Below are positions 8,092-15,604 of a stretch of 64,000 bases of DNA, one piece after another. Each line of letters starts with the position of its first letter. The stretch's first letter is position 1. Position numbers and translations under genes: made by a program. Origin of the DNA: JAOPZW01 sp963789015 (lineage in GTDB: Bacteria; Actinomycetota; Thermoleophilia; Solirubrobacterales; Solirubrobacteraceae); the NCBI GenBank assembly GCA_963789015.1, contig CAWBIU010000001.1, positions 372,001 to 436,000 of the forward strand. Reading direction: 5' to 3'. The notes under the pieces are model-generated. The model ran no database searches, was not told the DNA's origin, and saw only the letters and a program-made list of their open reading frames with translations.

Positions 8092-9042
8092 TCACTCGTA
8101 GACGACGAGGTCCGGCGGGGGCTGCATGGCGAGGACGCTGCGCGGCGACATGAGCCCGACGTCCTCCTCGTAGAAGAGCTTGTAGCCGTCGTGGAAGTCG
8201 GTGCCGTCGGTCGTGAACTCGCGGTACTTGGCCAGCTTGTTGGCGCGATCGCCGAAGCCGTCGACGTTCATGGTGATGGCCAGGCCCGGCCGCGCGAGCA
8301 CGCGGGCCTTGTCGCTGATCATGTCGGCCGTGAACTGGTGGACCACGAACAGCTTCTCGGGCAGCTCGTGGTCGCGCACGATCGCCGCCACGTGACGCGA
8401 GACCTGGTTGACCTTGGCCGCCGTCACCGACCCGATGACGGTGCCCGGCTGGGCGCCCGGCGTGTGCCACTCGGGGTCGAGCGCGATCCCCACGTCGGGC
8501 TCGCGCAGCCAGCGGTCGAGGTGGCGGACCTCGTCGAGGAAGTCGGCGTGGCCGGGCTGGATGTCGAGCACGAGCAGCGCCTTCGCGCGTCGCGCCGCGG
8601 CCAGGTAGCGGCCGATGACCGCGTCGCTCTGGCGCGTGCGGTAGGTGCCGTCCTCGCCCGGGTGCGCGTTGGCCACCGTGGCGATCAGCTCCATGGCGGG
8701 CAGCACGGGGCGCGTCTTCTTGACGTACGGACGCGCCTGCCGGCGCAGCCGGCGCCCGGCCTTGTCGGGCGACCCGATCCCCAGGGCGCCGAGCTCGGCG
8801 CTCTGCGGAGCGCCGTAGTACGCGACCACGCGGAAGTCGGGGAAGATCCGCCGCCCGCCGCGCGGCAGCTCGACCGGCTGGGGCACCTGCGCGGCCGCCT
8901 GCGCCGGGGAGCCGTCGCTCGCCGTGCGCTGCGGATCGCCGCCTCCGGCGCCCGCGATGGCGCCCCCGAGGGCCGCGATGAGCGCGACGATGCACAGCGC
9001 GCCGAGCCGGCGACGACGGTAGACAGCCGTGGACTCCTCCAT
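8092..9042 (-). CDS. secreted or membrane-anchored protein, possible TIM-barrel glycosidase-like fold
   Basis: 316 residues from ATG 9042 (MEESTAVYRRRRLG). A basic head and one hydrophobic helix (residues about 12-32) form a signal or anchor, followed by a Pro/Gln/Ala-rich linker. The mature part starts with FRVVAYYGAP and has barrel-like strand motifs: ALLVLDIQPG, DVGIALDPEWH, LFVVHQFTADMI, LAITMNVDGFG. Acidic residues at strand ends (DIQPG, DPEW) would suit a glycosidase, but I do not recognise a named family. The gene diverges from the acetyltransferase gene, and their -10 elements overlap at 9053-9062. Confidence 0.75.
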   Translation of the reverse strand: MEESTAVYRRRRLGALCIVALIAALGGAIAGAGGGDPQRTASDGSPAQAAAQVPQPVELPRGGRRIFPDFRVVAYYGAPQSAELGALGIGSPDKAGRRLRRQARPYVKKTRPVLPAMELIATVANAHPGEDGTYRTRQSDAVIGRYLAAARRAKALLVLDIQPGHADFLDEVRHLDRWLREPDVGIALDPEWHTPGAQPGTVIGSVTAAKVNQVSRHVAAIVRDHELPEKLFVVHQFTADMISDKARVLARPGLAITMNVDGFGDRANKLAKYREFTTDGTDFHDGYKLFYEEDVGLMSPRSVLAMQPPPDLVVYE

Positions 9043-9052
9043 CCGGGACGGC

Positions 9053-9062
9053 ACTCTAGGCT
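9053..9062. promoter_or_regulatory. overlapping divergent -10 elements
   Basis: ACTCTA (9053-9058), read on the minus strand as TAGAGT, ends ten bases before the start of the secreted-protein gene. TAGGCT (9057-9062) ends six bases before GTG 9069 on the plus strand. The two hexamers share two bases, so the promoters should exclude one another. Confidence 0.45.
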
Positions 9063-9068
9063 GAAGTC

Positions 9069-9539
9069 GTGCCCAGCACCTGGACGGCCGAAGCACACGA
9101 GCACGAGACCGTCGCGCGGCTGATGGGCGCCTTCCGCGACCACCTGGGCCTCACCGAGCCCTCCGACGACGACCTGCAGGCGAGCGTCGGGCGCCTGCTC
9201 GAGGATTCCTCGACGGAGTTCCTGCTCGGCGCCCCGGAACCCGGTGCGCCGGCCGGCGGCGTCGTGCAGTTGCGCTTCCGCTACGGCGTCTGGCGCACCG
9301 GCGGCGACTGCCTGCTCGAGGACCTGTTCGTGGCGTCCCCGGCCCGCGGCGCCGGGCTGGGACGCGCGCTCGTGCAGGCCTCGATCGATCGCGCGCGGGT
9401 GCGCGGGTGCCGGCGCATCGAGCTCGACGTCAACGAGCGCAACGAGGCGGCGCTGGCGCTCTACGGCTCGTTCGGCTTCAGCGCGACGGCGAACGGTTAC
9501 GGCGGACGCGACCTCTACATGCGCCTGCACATCGACTGA
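9069..9539 (+). CDS. GNAT-family N-acetyltransferase
   Basis: 156 residues starting with GTG directly behind a -10-like TAGGCT. The fold elements are in order: beta strands around VVQLRFRYGVW, the motif A loop DLFVASPARGAGLGRALVQASIDRARVRG that binds acetyl-CoA pyrophosphate, and the C-terminal ELDVNERNEAALALYGSFGFSATAN. It should transfer acetyl groups to an amine; the substrate (amino acid, polyamine, drug or protein) cannot be told. Length and domain are complete. It stands alone between a secreted protein and a reductase gene on the other strand. Confidence 0.9.
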   Translation: MPSTWTAEAHEHETVARLMGAFRDHLGLTEPSDDDLQASVGRLLEDSSTEFLLGAPEPGAPAGGVVQLRFRYGVWRTGGDCLLEDLFVASPARGAGLGRALVQASIDRARVRGCRRIELDVNERNEAALALYGSFGFSATANGYGGRDLYMRLHID

Positions 9540-9548
9540 CCGGCCCGG

Positions 9549-10421
9549 TCATGAGCTGTGCTCGAGGTGGCGCAGGCTCTCGGGATGCGCCCGCAGCCAG
9601 TCGCGGACCGGGACCGGCGCATGGCCGGTGAGCGTTTCGACGTCCTCGGTGACGACCTCGAGCTCGCCCGCGGCGATCGCCGTGTACGTCGAGATCCAGC
9701 CCTCGATCTGCCAGTCGGCCGCCTCGCTGGAGCGGCGTGACTCCCGCGCCTCGTCGACGGTCTCGTTCTCGAACTGGATCTGGCGATTCAGCACGCGCGA
9801 CAGCTCGGCGGCGACGTCGGTCATCGTCACGAGCTCGGGCCCGGTCGCGGTGTACGTCCGGCCCGCGTGGCCGTCGTGCGTGAGCACGGCGGTCAGCGCG
9901 TCGGCGATGTCGTCGCGCGCCACGGGCGCGAAGCGCCCGTCGCCCGCCGGCCCGCGGATGACGCCGTCCGGGCCGCACAGCAGCGGCAGGAAGTCGAGGT
10001 ACAGGCTGTCGCGCACGAACGTGAAGTCCAGGCTCGAGGCGCGGATGTAGGCCTCGGCGTGGAAGTGGTCGCGCGCGAAGGTGAAGGTCGAGTCCTCCGC
10101 GGCGCCGAGGAACGACGTGTAGACGATCCGCGACACGCCGGCGGCCGCCGCCGCGTCGATCGCCGTGCGGTGCAGGCGCCCGCGGTCCTCGGTCTCCTCG
10201 GCGGAGACGAGCAGGAGCGTGCCGACGCCCTCGAGCGCGCTGCGCATCGACTCGGTGTCGTGGTAGCCCGCGACCTGCACGACCTCGGCGTCCTCGTCGG
10301 CGACGCGCGATGGGTCGCGGACGATCAGCCGCCGCGTGACGCCGTCACGCGCCAGGCGCTCGGCCACGCGGCTGCCGAGCCCGCCCGTCGCCCCCGTGAT
10401 CCCGATCCGCTCGTCAGCCAT
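9549..10421 (-). CDS. NmrA-like NAD(P)-binding SDR oxidoreductase
   Basis: 290 residues. An N-terminal Rossmann motif ITGATGGLGSRVAERL is followed by an Arg pair (RLIVRDPSR) suited to NADPH. The middle part has the atypical-SDR features VSRIVYTSFLGA and a substrate cap with ARDHFHAEAYIRAS in place of YxxxK. The C-terminal half (TYTATGPELVTMTDVAAELSRVLNRQIQFE) is typical of NAD(P)H:quinone oxidoreductase 2 / NmrA-like proteins, which act as NADPH-dependent quinone reductases or redox sensors. It appears complete and monocistronic. Confidence 0.9.
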   Translation of the reverse strand: MADERIGITGATGGLGSRVAERLARDGVTRRLIVRDPSRVADEDAEVVQVAGYHDTESMRSALEGVGTLLLVSAEETEDRGRLHRTAIDAAAAAGVSRIVYTSFLGAAEDSTFTFARDHFHAEAYIRASSLDFTFVRDSLYLDFLPLLCGPDGVIRGPAGDGRFAPVARDDIADALTAVLTHDGHAGRTYTATGPELVTMTDVAAELSRVLNRQIQFENETVDEARESRRSSEAADWQIEGWISTYTAIAAGELEVVTEDVETLTGHAPVPVRDWLRAHPESLRHLEHSS

Positions 10422-10455
10422 GGCGCGGCATTCTGGCAGGCGCCCGCACGGCGTC

Positions 10456-10812
10456 TCAGCCGGGCGCCGGGGTGGCCATCAGCTCGACGCGATGGCCGGC
10501 CGGCGAACGCACGAAGGCGCGTGGCGTGTGCCAGTGCGGGGGGTGTGGATCGAGCACGTGGCCGGCGTCCTCGAGCGCCGCGGCGGCGGCCTCGTAGTCG
10601 TCGACGACGACGGCGACGTGGCCGCGCGGCATGACGACCGGGTCCTCGGCGTGGAGCAGGTGGATCTGGGTGCCGTGACGGCTGATCCAGGTCGCCACGT
10701 CGCGCAGCGCCGGCGGCGGGTCGGTCTCGGCGAAGCCGAGCAACGCCCAGAACGCGACCTCGCGTTCGACGTCGGCGCGTCGCGTCTCGAGCGACACGTG
10801 CTGCAGGGTCAC
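10456..10812 (-). CDS. VOC-superfamily (glyoxalase/bleomycin resistance-like) protein
   Basis: 118 residues from GTG 10812. It has the paired beta-alpha-beta-beta-beta modules of the vicinal oxygen chelate fold: LQHVSLETRRADVEREVAFWALLGF with the first His ligand, then IHLLHAED, then GHVAVVVDDYEAAAAALEDAGH, and VRSPAGHRVELMA with the Glu ligand. Such proteins bind a metal and act on small ligands as dioxygenases, isomerases or drug binders; the ligand here is unknown. It overlaps the upstream metallo-hydrolase by four bases and ends a three-gene run on this strand. Confidence 0.85.
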   Translation of the reverse strand: MTLQHVSLETRRADVEREVAFWALLGFAETDPPPALRDVATWISRHGTQIHLLHAEDPVVMPRGHVAVVVDDYEAAAAALEDAGHVLDPHPPHWHTPRAFVRSPAGHRVELMATPAPG

Positions 10813-11615
10813 GAGCGGCCTCCCATCTGCGCGAGGTTCTCCTCGTGGATCTTGCGTTGCGCGCTCGTGCGCCGGGCGAGCGGGATCGGGGCCTTCGGGT
10901 CCGGCAGCGCGCGCAGGTAGGCCTCGTCCTCGCGCAGGATGGCCAGCGCGCGCTGCGGATCGATCGGCCGCCCGTGGCCGGGGACGACCCACGTCGCGCG
11001 CTCGACGTGGGGCGCCAGGCGCGCGAGCGTCGCCAGGTAGGCGTCGCGGTCGCCGCGCTCGCTCAGCCACGGGATCTCGACGGGCGAGAGGTAGTCGCCG
11101 CACACGAGCACCCGGGCCCACGGGATCCAGACGGCCATGCCGTCCTCGGTGTGGCCGTCCGCGGGCAGGATCTCGAGCTCGGCGTCGCCGATCTCGACGT
11201 GGCCGGGCACGGGCAGCGCCTGGACCTGGCCGAGCGACAGCGGCCCGGGGCGCTCGACGTACCACTCGTCGTCGAAGTCGCGCAGAGACCGCTGCGCCTC
11301 GCCGGGATGGGCGCGCATGCGCGCCGCGCTCGTCTCCGCGACGCCCAGGGCGGCGTCGGCGAAGGCGTAGCGGCCGAGCAGGTGGTCCCAGTCGGCGTGC
11401 GTGGCGAGCAGGCCCGACAGCGTCCAGCCCGCCTGGGCGAGCAGCGCGGGCAGCGTGTCGAGCTCCTCCTGGAGCACGGGCGAGTCGATCACGAAGCACT
11501 CGCCGGCGCCCGCCTCGGCCGCCTCGGGATGCGCGCGGTGGACGACCGTGCACGACGTCTGCCAGATGCCGCTGCGGGCGACGATCACGTCAGCGTGGAC
11601 GCTGACGACCTGCAC
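10809..11615 (-). CDS. MBL-fold metallo-hydrolase
   Basis: 268 residues starting with GTG. The metallo-beta-lactamase signature THADWDHLLGRY supplies the two-metal ligands. Further ligands appear in PADGHTEDGMAVW, VLVCGDYLS and VVPGHGRPID. The N-terminal strand ECFVIDSP carries the usual leading Asp. The fold suggests hydrolysis of a thioester, lactone or phosphodiester. It lies six bases after the HAD gene and overlaps the VOC gene, so the three are probably co-transcribed. The glyoxalase-like partner hints at a detoxification role, but this is not established. Confidence 0.9.
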   Translation of the reverse strand: MQVVSVHADVIVARSGIWQTSCTVVHRAHPEAAEAGAGECFVIDSPVLQEELDTLPALLAQAGWTLSGLLATHADWDHLLGRYAFADAALGVAETSAARMRAHPGEAQRSLRDFDDEWYVERPGPLSLGQVQALPVPGHVEIGDAELEILPADGHTEDGMAVWIPWARVLVCGDYLSPVEIPWLSERGDRDAYLATLARLAPHVERATWVVPGHGRPIDPQRALAILREDEAYLRALPDPKAPIPLARRTSAQRKIHEENLAQMGGRS

Positions 11616-11621
11616 GGCCCC

Positions 11622-12302
11622 TCAGACCCCGAGCAGCTTGGCCGCCTCGACGAGGTTCTTGACCTCGGCGGTCGGCTTCTTCTGGCCCGCCTCGAGCTCC
11701 TCGCCGTGGCGGTTGACCCAGATCACGGGGACCTTCTGCTTGAGGCACGGCTCGACGTCGTGGTAGTAGCTCGCCGCGACGTGGACCCAGCCCTTCTTGC
11801 CGCCGATGCGCCGCGCGCACTCGGTGAAGTGGGCGGGATCGGGCTTGTAGGAGCGGACCTGCTGCGCGGTGACCACGAGATCGAAGTCGTGCGGGATGTG
11901 GCGGCGCGTGAGGCCCAGCAGCTTGTCGTCGATGTTCGAGATCAGGCCGAGCTGGTACTTCGTGCCGAGCTTCTTGATCGTCGGGTTGGACTCCTTGAAC
12001 GGCGGCCAGCGCTGGACGGAGTCGGGCAGGAAGCCCGAGCGCGAGGGCTCGAGCGGCCAGCCGATGTCCTTGGCGATGCGCACGGCGACACGGCGCAGGA
12101 CCTCGGCGTAGAGCTCGTACGAGCCGCTCTCGATCTCCCGCTCGTACTGGTTGAAGCGCGAGGTGATCTCCTGCGGGTCGTCGATCGTGAAGCCGTCCTT
12201 GGCCGCCTCACGGCGGAAGGCGTCGTACACGCCCGACTCCCAGTCGATGAGCGTGCCGTAGACGTCGAAGGTGACGAAGTTGACCTTGGAGGGAAGGGGC
12301 AT
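11622..12302 (-). CDS. HAD hydrolase, haloacid dehalogenase type II-like
   Basis: 226 residues from ATG 12302 (MPLPSKVNF). Motif I is FVTFDVYGTLIDWESG with the nucleophilic Asp. The alpha-helical cap carries SYELYAEVLRRVAV. Motif II is GLISNIDD, motif III contains SYKPDPAHF, and the last acidic motif is HVAASYYHDVEP. The DxYGTL version of motif I is typical of L-2-haloacid dehalogenases and related phosphatases. An upstream in-frame ATG at 12323 would add seven residues. First gene of the three-gene run with the metallo-hydrolase and VOC protein; it diverges from the aminotransferase gene. Confidence 0.9.
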   Translation of the reverse strand: MPLPSKVNFVTFDVYGTLIDWESGVYDAFRREAAKDGFTIDDPQEITSRFNQYEREIESGSYELYAEVLRRVAVRIAKDIGWPLEPSRSGFLPDSVQRWPPFKESNPTIKKLGTKYQLGLISNIDDKLLGLTRRHIPHDFDLVVTAQQVRSYKPDPAHFTECARRIGGKKGWVHVAASYYHDVEPCLKQKVPVIWVNRHGEELEAGQKKPTAEVKNLVEAAKLLGV

Positions 12303-12358
12303 CCGAGCCGGGCATTCTGCCATTTGGCAGGTCTCGGGTGCGGTGACGGGGGTCGGGC

Positions 12359-12364
12359 TACCCT
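12359..12364 (+). promoter_or_regulatory. TACCCT -10 element (leaderless) of the aminotransferase gene
   Basis: TACCCT ends seven bases before ATG 12372, leaving no room for a ribosome binding site. Confidence 0.5.
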
Positions 12365-12371
12365 GTGGCGC

Positions 12372-13478
12372 ATGGCCGCCGACACCATCTCCTTCGCCCG
12401 CGGGGCGCCGTCCCTGGACATCGTCGACGTCGAGGGGCTGAAGGCCGCCGCCGCGCGCGCCTTCGACAACGACCCCGGCGGGACGACCGCCTACGGCACG
12501 TCGATCGGCTACGCGCCGCTGCGCCAGTGGATCGCCGAGCAGCACGGCGTCGAGCCCGGCCAGGTCATCGTCACCAACGGCTCGATGCAGGCCGACGCGT
12601 TCCTGTTCGACCAGCTCGTCGATCCCGGCGACGCCGTCGTCGTCGAGCGGCCGACCTACGACCGCACGCTGCTCGGGCTGCGCGAGCGCGGCGCCGACAT
12701 CCGCCCGATCGAGCTCGAGCCCGACGGCATCGACGTCGAGGGCGTCGGGCGCCTGCTCGAGAGCGGCGTCGCGGTCAAGCTCGCCCACGTCATCCCGAAC
12801 TTCCAGAACCCGGCCGGCTACACGCTCTCGCGGCCCAAGCGCGACGCGCTGCTGGCGCTGGCACGCGAGTCGGGCATGATCATCTTCGAGGACGACCCGT
12901 ACGTGTCGATCCGCTTCAGCGGCGACCCGCTGCCGACGATGCTGTCGCTCGACCGCGACGACGCCGTCGTCTACGCGTCCTCGTTCTCCAAGACCGTCTG
13001 CCCGGGCATCCGCGTCGGCTACCTCGTCGGCCCCGCCGAGACGATCGGCGCGATCGCCAAGCGCGCGACGAACACGTACATCAGCCCGAACATGGTCGCC
13101 CAGTCGATCGTGCACGAGTTCTGCGTCAGCGGCGCGATCCGCGAGTCGATCGAGACGGTGCGCAACGCGCTGCGCGACCGCGTGGCGGCGCTGACCACGG
13201 CGCTCGAGCGCGACCTCCCCGAGGCGCACTTCGTCGCGCCGGAGGGCGGCTACTTCATGTGGGTCGAGCTGCCCGAGGGCGTCGACGTCGACGCGCTGTT
13301 CTCGGCCGCCGGCGAGCGCGGCGTGACCTTCGTCAAGGGCACGGACTTCCTGCTCGACGGGGGACGCAACACGCTGCGCCTGGCCTACTCGGGCGTCACG
13401 CCCGAGCAGATCGACGAGGGCATCTCGCGCCTCGCCGAGGCCTTCCGCTCGCTGACCGGCACGCCCGCGGCCGCCTGA
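12372..13478 (+). CDS. PLP-dependent aminotransferase, class I/II (2-aminoadipate/MocR-like fold)
   Basis: 368 residues without an N-terminal DNA-binding domain, so an enzyme and not a MocR regulator. It starts with SFARGAPSLDIVDVEGL and has the substrate-entry segment YGTSIGYAPLRQWIAEQHG, then the cofactor motif VTNGSMQADAFLF. Next come NFQNPAGYTLS, the Asp that binds the pyridine nitrogen (IIFEDDPYVSI), and the Schiff-base lysine in SSFSKTVCPGIRVGYLVG. The C-terminal domain keeps the carboxylate-binding Arg in NTLRLAYSG. It belongs to the group with 2-aminoadipate and aromatic/branched-chain aminotransferases; the substrate is not determinable. Single gene with a leaderless promoter. Confidence 0.92.
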   Translation: MAADTISFARGAPSLDIVDVEGLKAAAARAFDNDPGGTTAYGTSIGYAPLRQWIAEQHGVEPGQVIVTNGSMQADAFLFDQLVDPGDAVVVERPTYDRTLLGLRERGADIRPIELEPDGIDVEGVGRLLESGVAVKLAHVIPNFQNPAGYTLSRPKRDALLALARESGMIIFEDDPYVSIRFSGDPLPTMLSLDRDDAVVYASSFSKTVCPGIRVGYLVGPAETIGAIAKRATNTYISPNMVAQSIVHEFCVSGAIRESIETVRNALRDRVAALTTALERDLPEAHFVAPEGGYFMWVELPEGVDVDALFSAAGERGVTFVKGTDFLLDGGRNTLRLAYSGVTPEQIDEGISRLAEAFRSLTGTPAAA

Positions 13479-13493
13479 GCCGCGGGCGGGCGC

Positions 13494-14207
13494 TCAGCGG
13501 CCGTAGCGGTCGCGCGAGAGGACGAGCTGCTCGGGCAGGGCGACGCGCGGCTCGGGCGAGGGGTCGGCGACGACCGACACCGTCTCGGCCACGGTGGCGT
13601 CGACGGTGAGCTTCTCGCCGCCGGCGTCGACGACGACCTCGGAGTCGTCGGAGGACTCCACCGTGCCGTCGAGGCCGGGCTCCAGGCCGCTGCGCTTCAG
13701 GTAGTGCAGCAGCTCCTCGGCCTCGTTCTCGAAGCGCAGGACGGTGATCGTGGCGCCGACCTCGACGTCGGCCAGCGGCACGCCCTGGACGCGCGACCCG
13801 GCCCGGATCGGGTGGCCGTGCGGGCAGGTCTTGGCATCCCCGATGGCCGCGAGCATGCGCTCCTCGAGCACGGGCGACATCGCGTGCTCCAGGCGCTCGG
13901 CCTCCTCGTGGACCTCGTCCCACGGCACGCCGAGGATGTCGGTCAGGAAGCGCTCGATGAGCCGGTGGCGGCGGACGATCCCCTCGGCGTGCTCGGCCCC
14001 GGAGGCGGTGAAGGAGATCGACTTGTCGGCGGCGCGGGTGATGTACGCGTCGCGCTCCAGGCGGCCGATCATCTCGTGCACCGTCGGCGGCGCGAGCTGC
14101 ATGGCCCGGGCCACGTTCGCCCCGGTCATCGGCAGGCCGGCCTCCTGCAGCCAGAACAGCGTCTGGAGGTACTCCTCTTCGGCGACGGTCGCGTGTTCTG
14201 GGGCCAT
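13494..14207 (-). CDS. DtxR/MntR-family metal-dependent repressor
   Basis: 237 residues. Residues about 5-65 are the winged helix (EEEYLQTLFWLQEAGLPMTGANVARAMQLAPPTVHEMIGRLERDAYI). The dimerisation and metal domain follows, with ligand residues in HRLIERFLTDILGVPWDEVHEEAERLEHAMSP and CPHGHPI. The C-terminal FeoA/SH3-like domain (about 145-237) begins AGSRVQGVPLADVEVG. Such regulators bind Fe(II) or Mn(II) and repress metal uptake. The siderophore-interacting protein gene lies 550 bases away across a divergent promoter region, which supports an iron role. Length matches full IdeR-type proteins. Confidence 0.92.
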   Translation of the reverse strand: MAPEHATVAEEEYLQTLFWLQEAGLPMTGANVARAMQLAPPTVHEMIGRLERDAYITRAADKSISFTASGAEHAEGIVRRHRLIERFLTDILGVPWDEVHEEAERLEHAMSPVLEERMLAAIGDAKTCPHGHPIRAGSRVQGVPLADVEVGATITVLRFENEAEELLHYLKRSGLEPGLDGTVESSDDSEVVVDAGGEKLTVDATVAETVSVVADPSPEPRVALPEQLVLSRDRYGR

Positions 14208-14220
14208 TCGGCCATCGTAA

Positions 14221-14226
14221 TAGGCT
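14221..14226 (+). promoter_or_regulatory. TAGGCT -10 element (leaderless) of the SDR-like gene
   Basis: TAGGCT ends seven bases before ATG 14234. It sits in the 26-base gap between this gene and the divergent DtxR-like repressor. Confidence 0.45.
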
Positions 14227-14233
14227 GAGCCGC

Positions 14234-14737
14234 ATGCGGGTGGCGGAGGGTACGCGCGCGCTCGTCACCGGCGCCGGCGAGGGGATCGGTCGCGCGGTCT
14301 GCGAGGCGCTCGCGGCGCGTGGCGTGAGCGTCGGGCTCGCCGGTCGTGGCGCCGAGGCGCTCGAAGTGCTCAACGCCGAGCTCCCCGGCTTCCACCACGT
14401 CCTCGTGTGCGATGCAGGGGATCCGGCCTCGATGGCCGCGGCGGTCGCGGACCTGGTCGCGCGCGCCGGCGGGCTCCAGCTCGTCGTCGCCGCCGACCCG
14501 CGATGCGACCCGGCCGTCGCGGTGCGCGCCGCGCTCCCGACGCTGCGCGGCGGGCGTGCCGTGGTGTTCGGCGCGGCCGCCGTGGACGGGCTCGGCGTCG
14601 GGGTCACGACGGTGCTCCGGCGGGAGCGGTCGCCGCACGATCTCGCCGCCCGCGTGCTCGAGGCCGTCGACCACGACGAGCGGGTCGTGCGCGAGCCGCT
14701 GCTCGCCCGCCTGCGGGGACGCTCAGGGGCGTCTTAG
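14234..14737 (+). CDS. short SDR-fold protein lacking catalytic residues
   Basis: 167 residues. The N-terminal Rossmann motif TGAGEGIGRAVCEALAARG is intact, and the strand LVCDAGDPASM aligns with SDR beta-3/4. The NNAG segment and the YxxxK active site are missing: after LQLVVAADP the protein jumps to LRGGRAVVFGAAAVDG and a short C-terminal helix (SPHDLAARVLEAV). At two-thirds of the normal length it is probably not a dehydrogenase; nucleotide binding without catalysis is possible. It lies between a metal-dependent repressor and a siderophore-interacting protein, so a link to iron handling is conceivable but unproven. Confidence 0.72.
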   Translation: MRVAEGTRALVTGAGEGIGRAVCEALAARGVSVGLAGRGAEALEVLNAELPGFHHVLVCDAGDPASMAAAVADLVARAGGLQLVVAADPRCDPAVAVRAALPTLRGGRAVVFGAAAVDGLGVGVTTVLRRERSPHDLAARVLEAVDHDERVVREPLLARLRGRSGAS

Positions 14738-14747
14738 GGCACCCTCA

Positions 14748-14753
14748 TACACT
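14748..14753 (+). promoter_or_regulatory. TACACT -10 element of the siderophore-interacting protein gene
   Basis: TACACT ends eight bases before ATG 14762. Just upstream, AGGGCACCCT (14736-14745) is a short dyad that could bear on metal control, but it matches the classical DtxR box poorly. Confidence 0.4.
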
Positions 14754-14761
14754 GAGGCTCC

Positions 14762-15604
14762 ATGTCCCGGACCGCACCGCCGAGCGCGCCCCGCCGCAAG
14801 CGCCCCCTGATCCGCACCCGCGTCGAGGAGGTCACGCGCCTCACGCCGCACCTGATCCGCGTCGTCGTGAGCGGCGAGGACCTGCACGACTTCGCGGCCG
14901 GCGAGTTCACCGACCACTACGTGAAGCTGATCATCCCGCCGCCCGGCGCCTCCTACCGCGCGCCGTTCGACCAGGACGACGTCAAGGCGCGGCTGCCGCG
15001 CGAGGAGTGGCCGCGGACGCGCACCTACACCGTCCAGGCCTGGGATCCCGAGCGCCTGCGGCTGACGATCGACTTCGTCCACCACGGCGAGGGCGGTGTC
15101 GCCGGCCCGTGGGCGGCCGCGGCGCAGCCGGGCGACACGCTGCAGCTCGTCGGCCCCGGCGGCGCCTACGCGCCCGACCCGGCCGCCGACTGGCACCTGA
15201 TGGTGGGCGACGAGAGCGTCGTCCCTGCGATCTCGGCCTCGCTGGCGCGCGTGCCCGAGGGCGTCCCGGTCCACGTCGTGCTCGAGGTCGACGGGCCCGG
15301 TGACGAGCTCGAGCTCGCCTCGCCGGGCGACCTGCGCGTGACCTGGGTCCACCGCCGCGCCGGCGCGCCCGACCTGCTCGCCGACGCGGTGCGCACGCTC
15401 GACTTCCCGCCCGGGGCCGTCCACGCCTTCGTGCACGGCGAGGCGAGCGAGGTCCGCGCCGTCCGCCGGCACCTGCTCGCCGAGCGCGGGATCGCGCGCG
15501 AGGCGCTCTCGGTCTCCGGCTACTGGAAGCGCGACCGGACCGAGGAGGGCTGGCGCGAGGACAAGGCGGACTGGAACCGCCAGGCGGAGGCGGACGTCGC
15601 CTAG
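14762..15604 (+). CDS. siderophore-interacting protein (FAD-dependent ferric-siderophore reductase, ViuB family)
   Basis: 280 residues. The N-terminal FAD domain has VEEVTRLTPHLIRVVVSGEDL, the loop FTDHYVKLIIPPP and the flavin-binding RTRTYTVQAWD followed by HGEGGVAGPWA. The C-terminal NAD(P)-binding SIP domain has LMVGDESVVPAISASLA and FVHGEASEVRAVRRHL, and ends in the family tail SGYWKRDRTEEGWREDKADW. These enzymes reduce ferric siderophores in the cytoplasm to release iron. The DtxR-like repressor two genes upstream is a natural regulator. No siderophore transporter is present in the window. Confidence 0.92.
   Translation: MSRTAPPSAPRRKRPLIRTRVEEVTRLTPHLIRVVVSGEDLHDFAAGEFTDHYVKLIIPPPGASYRAPFDQDDVKARLPREEWPRTRTYTVQAWDPERLRLTIDFVHHGEGGVAGPWAAAAQPGDTLQLVGPGGAYAPDPAADWHLMVGDESVVPAISASLARVPEGVPVHVVLEVDGPGDELELASPGDLRVTWVHRRAGAPDLLADAVRTLDFPPGAVHAFVHGEASEVRAVRRHLLAERGIAREALSVSGYWKRDRTEEGWREDKADWNRQAEADVA

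Noticed and set aside
14736..14745. AGGGCACCCT as a DtxR/IdeR box
   Set aside because: Only a four-base dyad that overlaps a stop codon; it does not match the longer known consensus.
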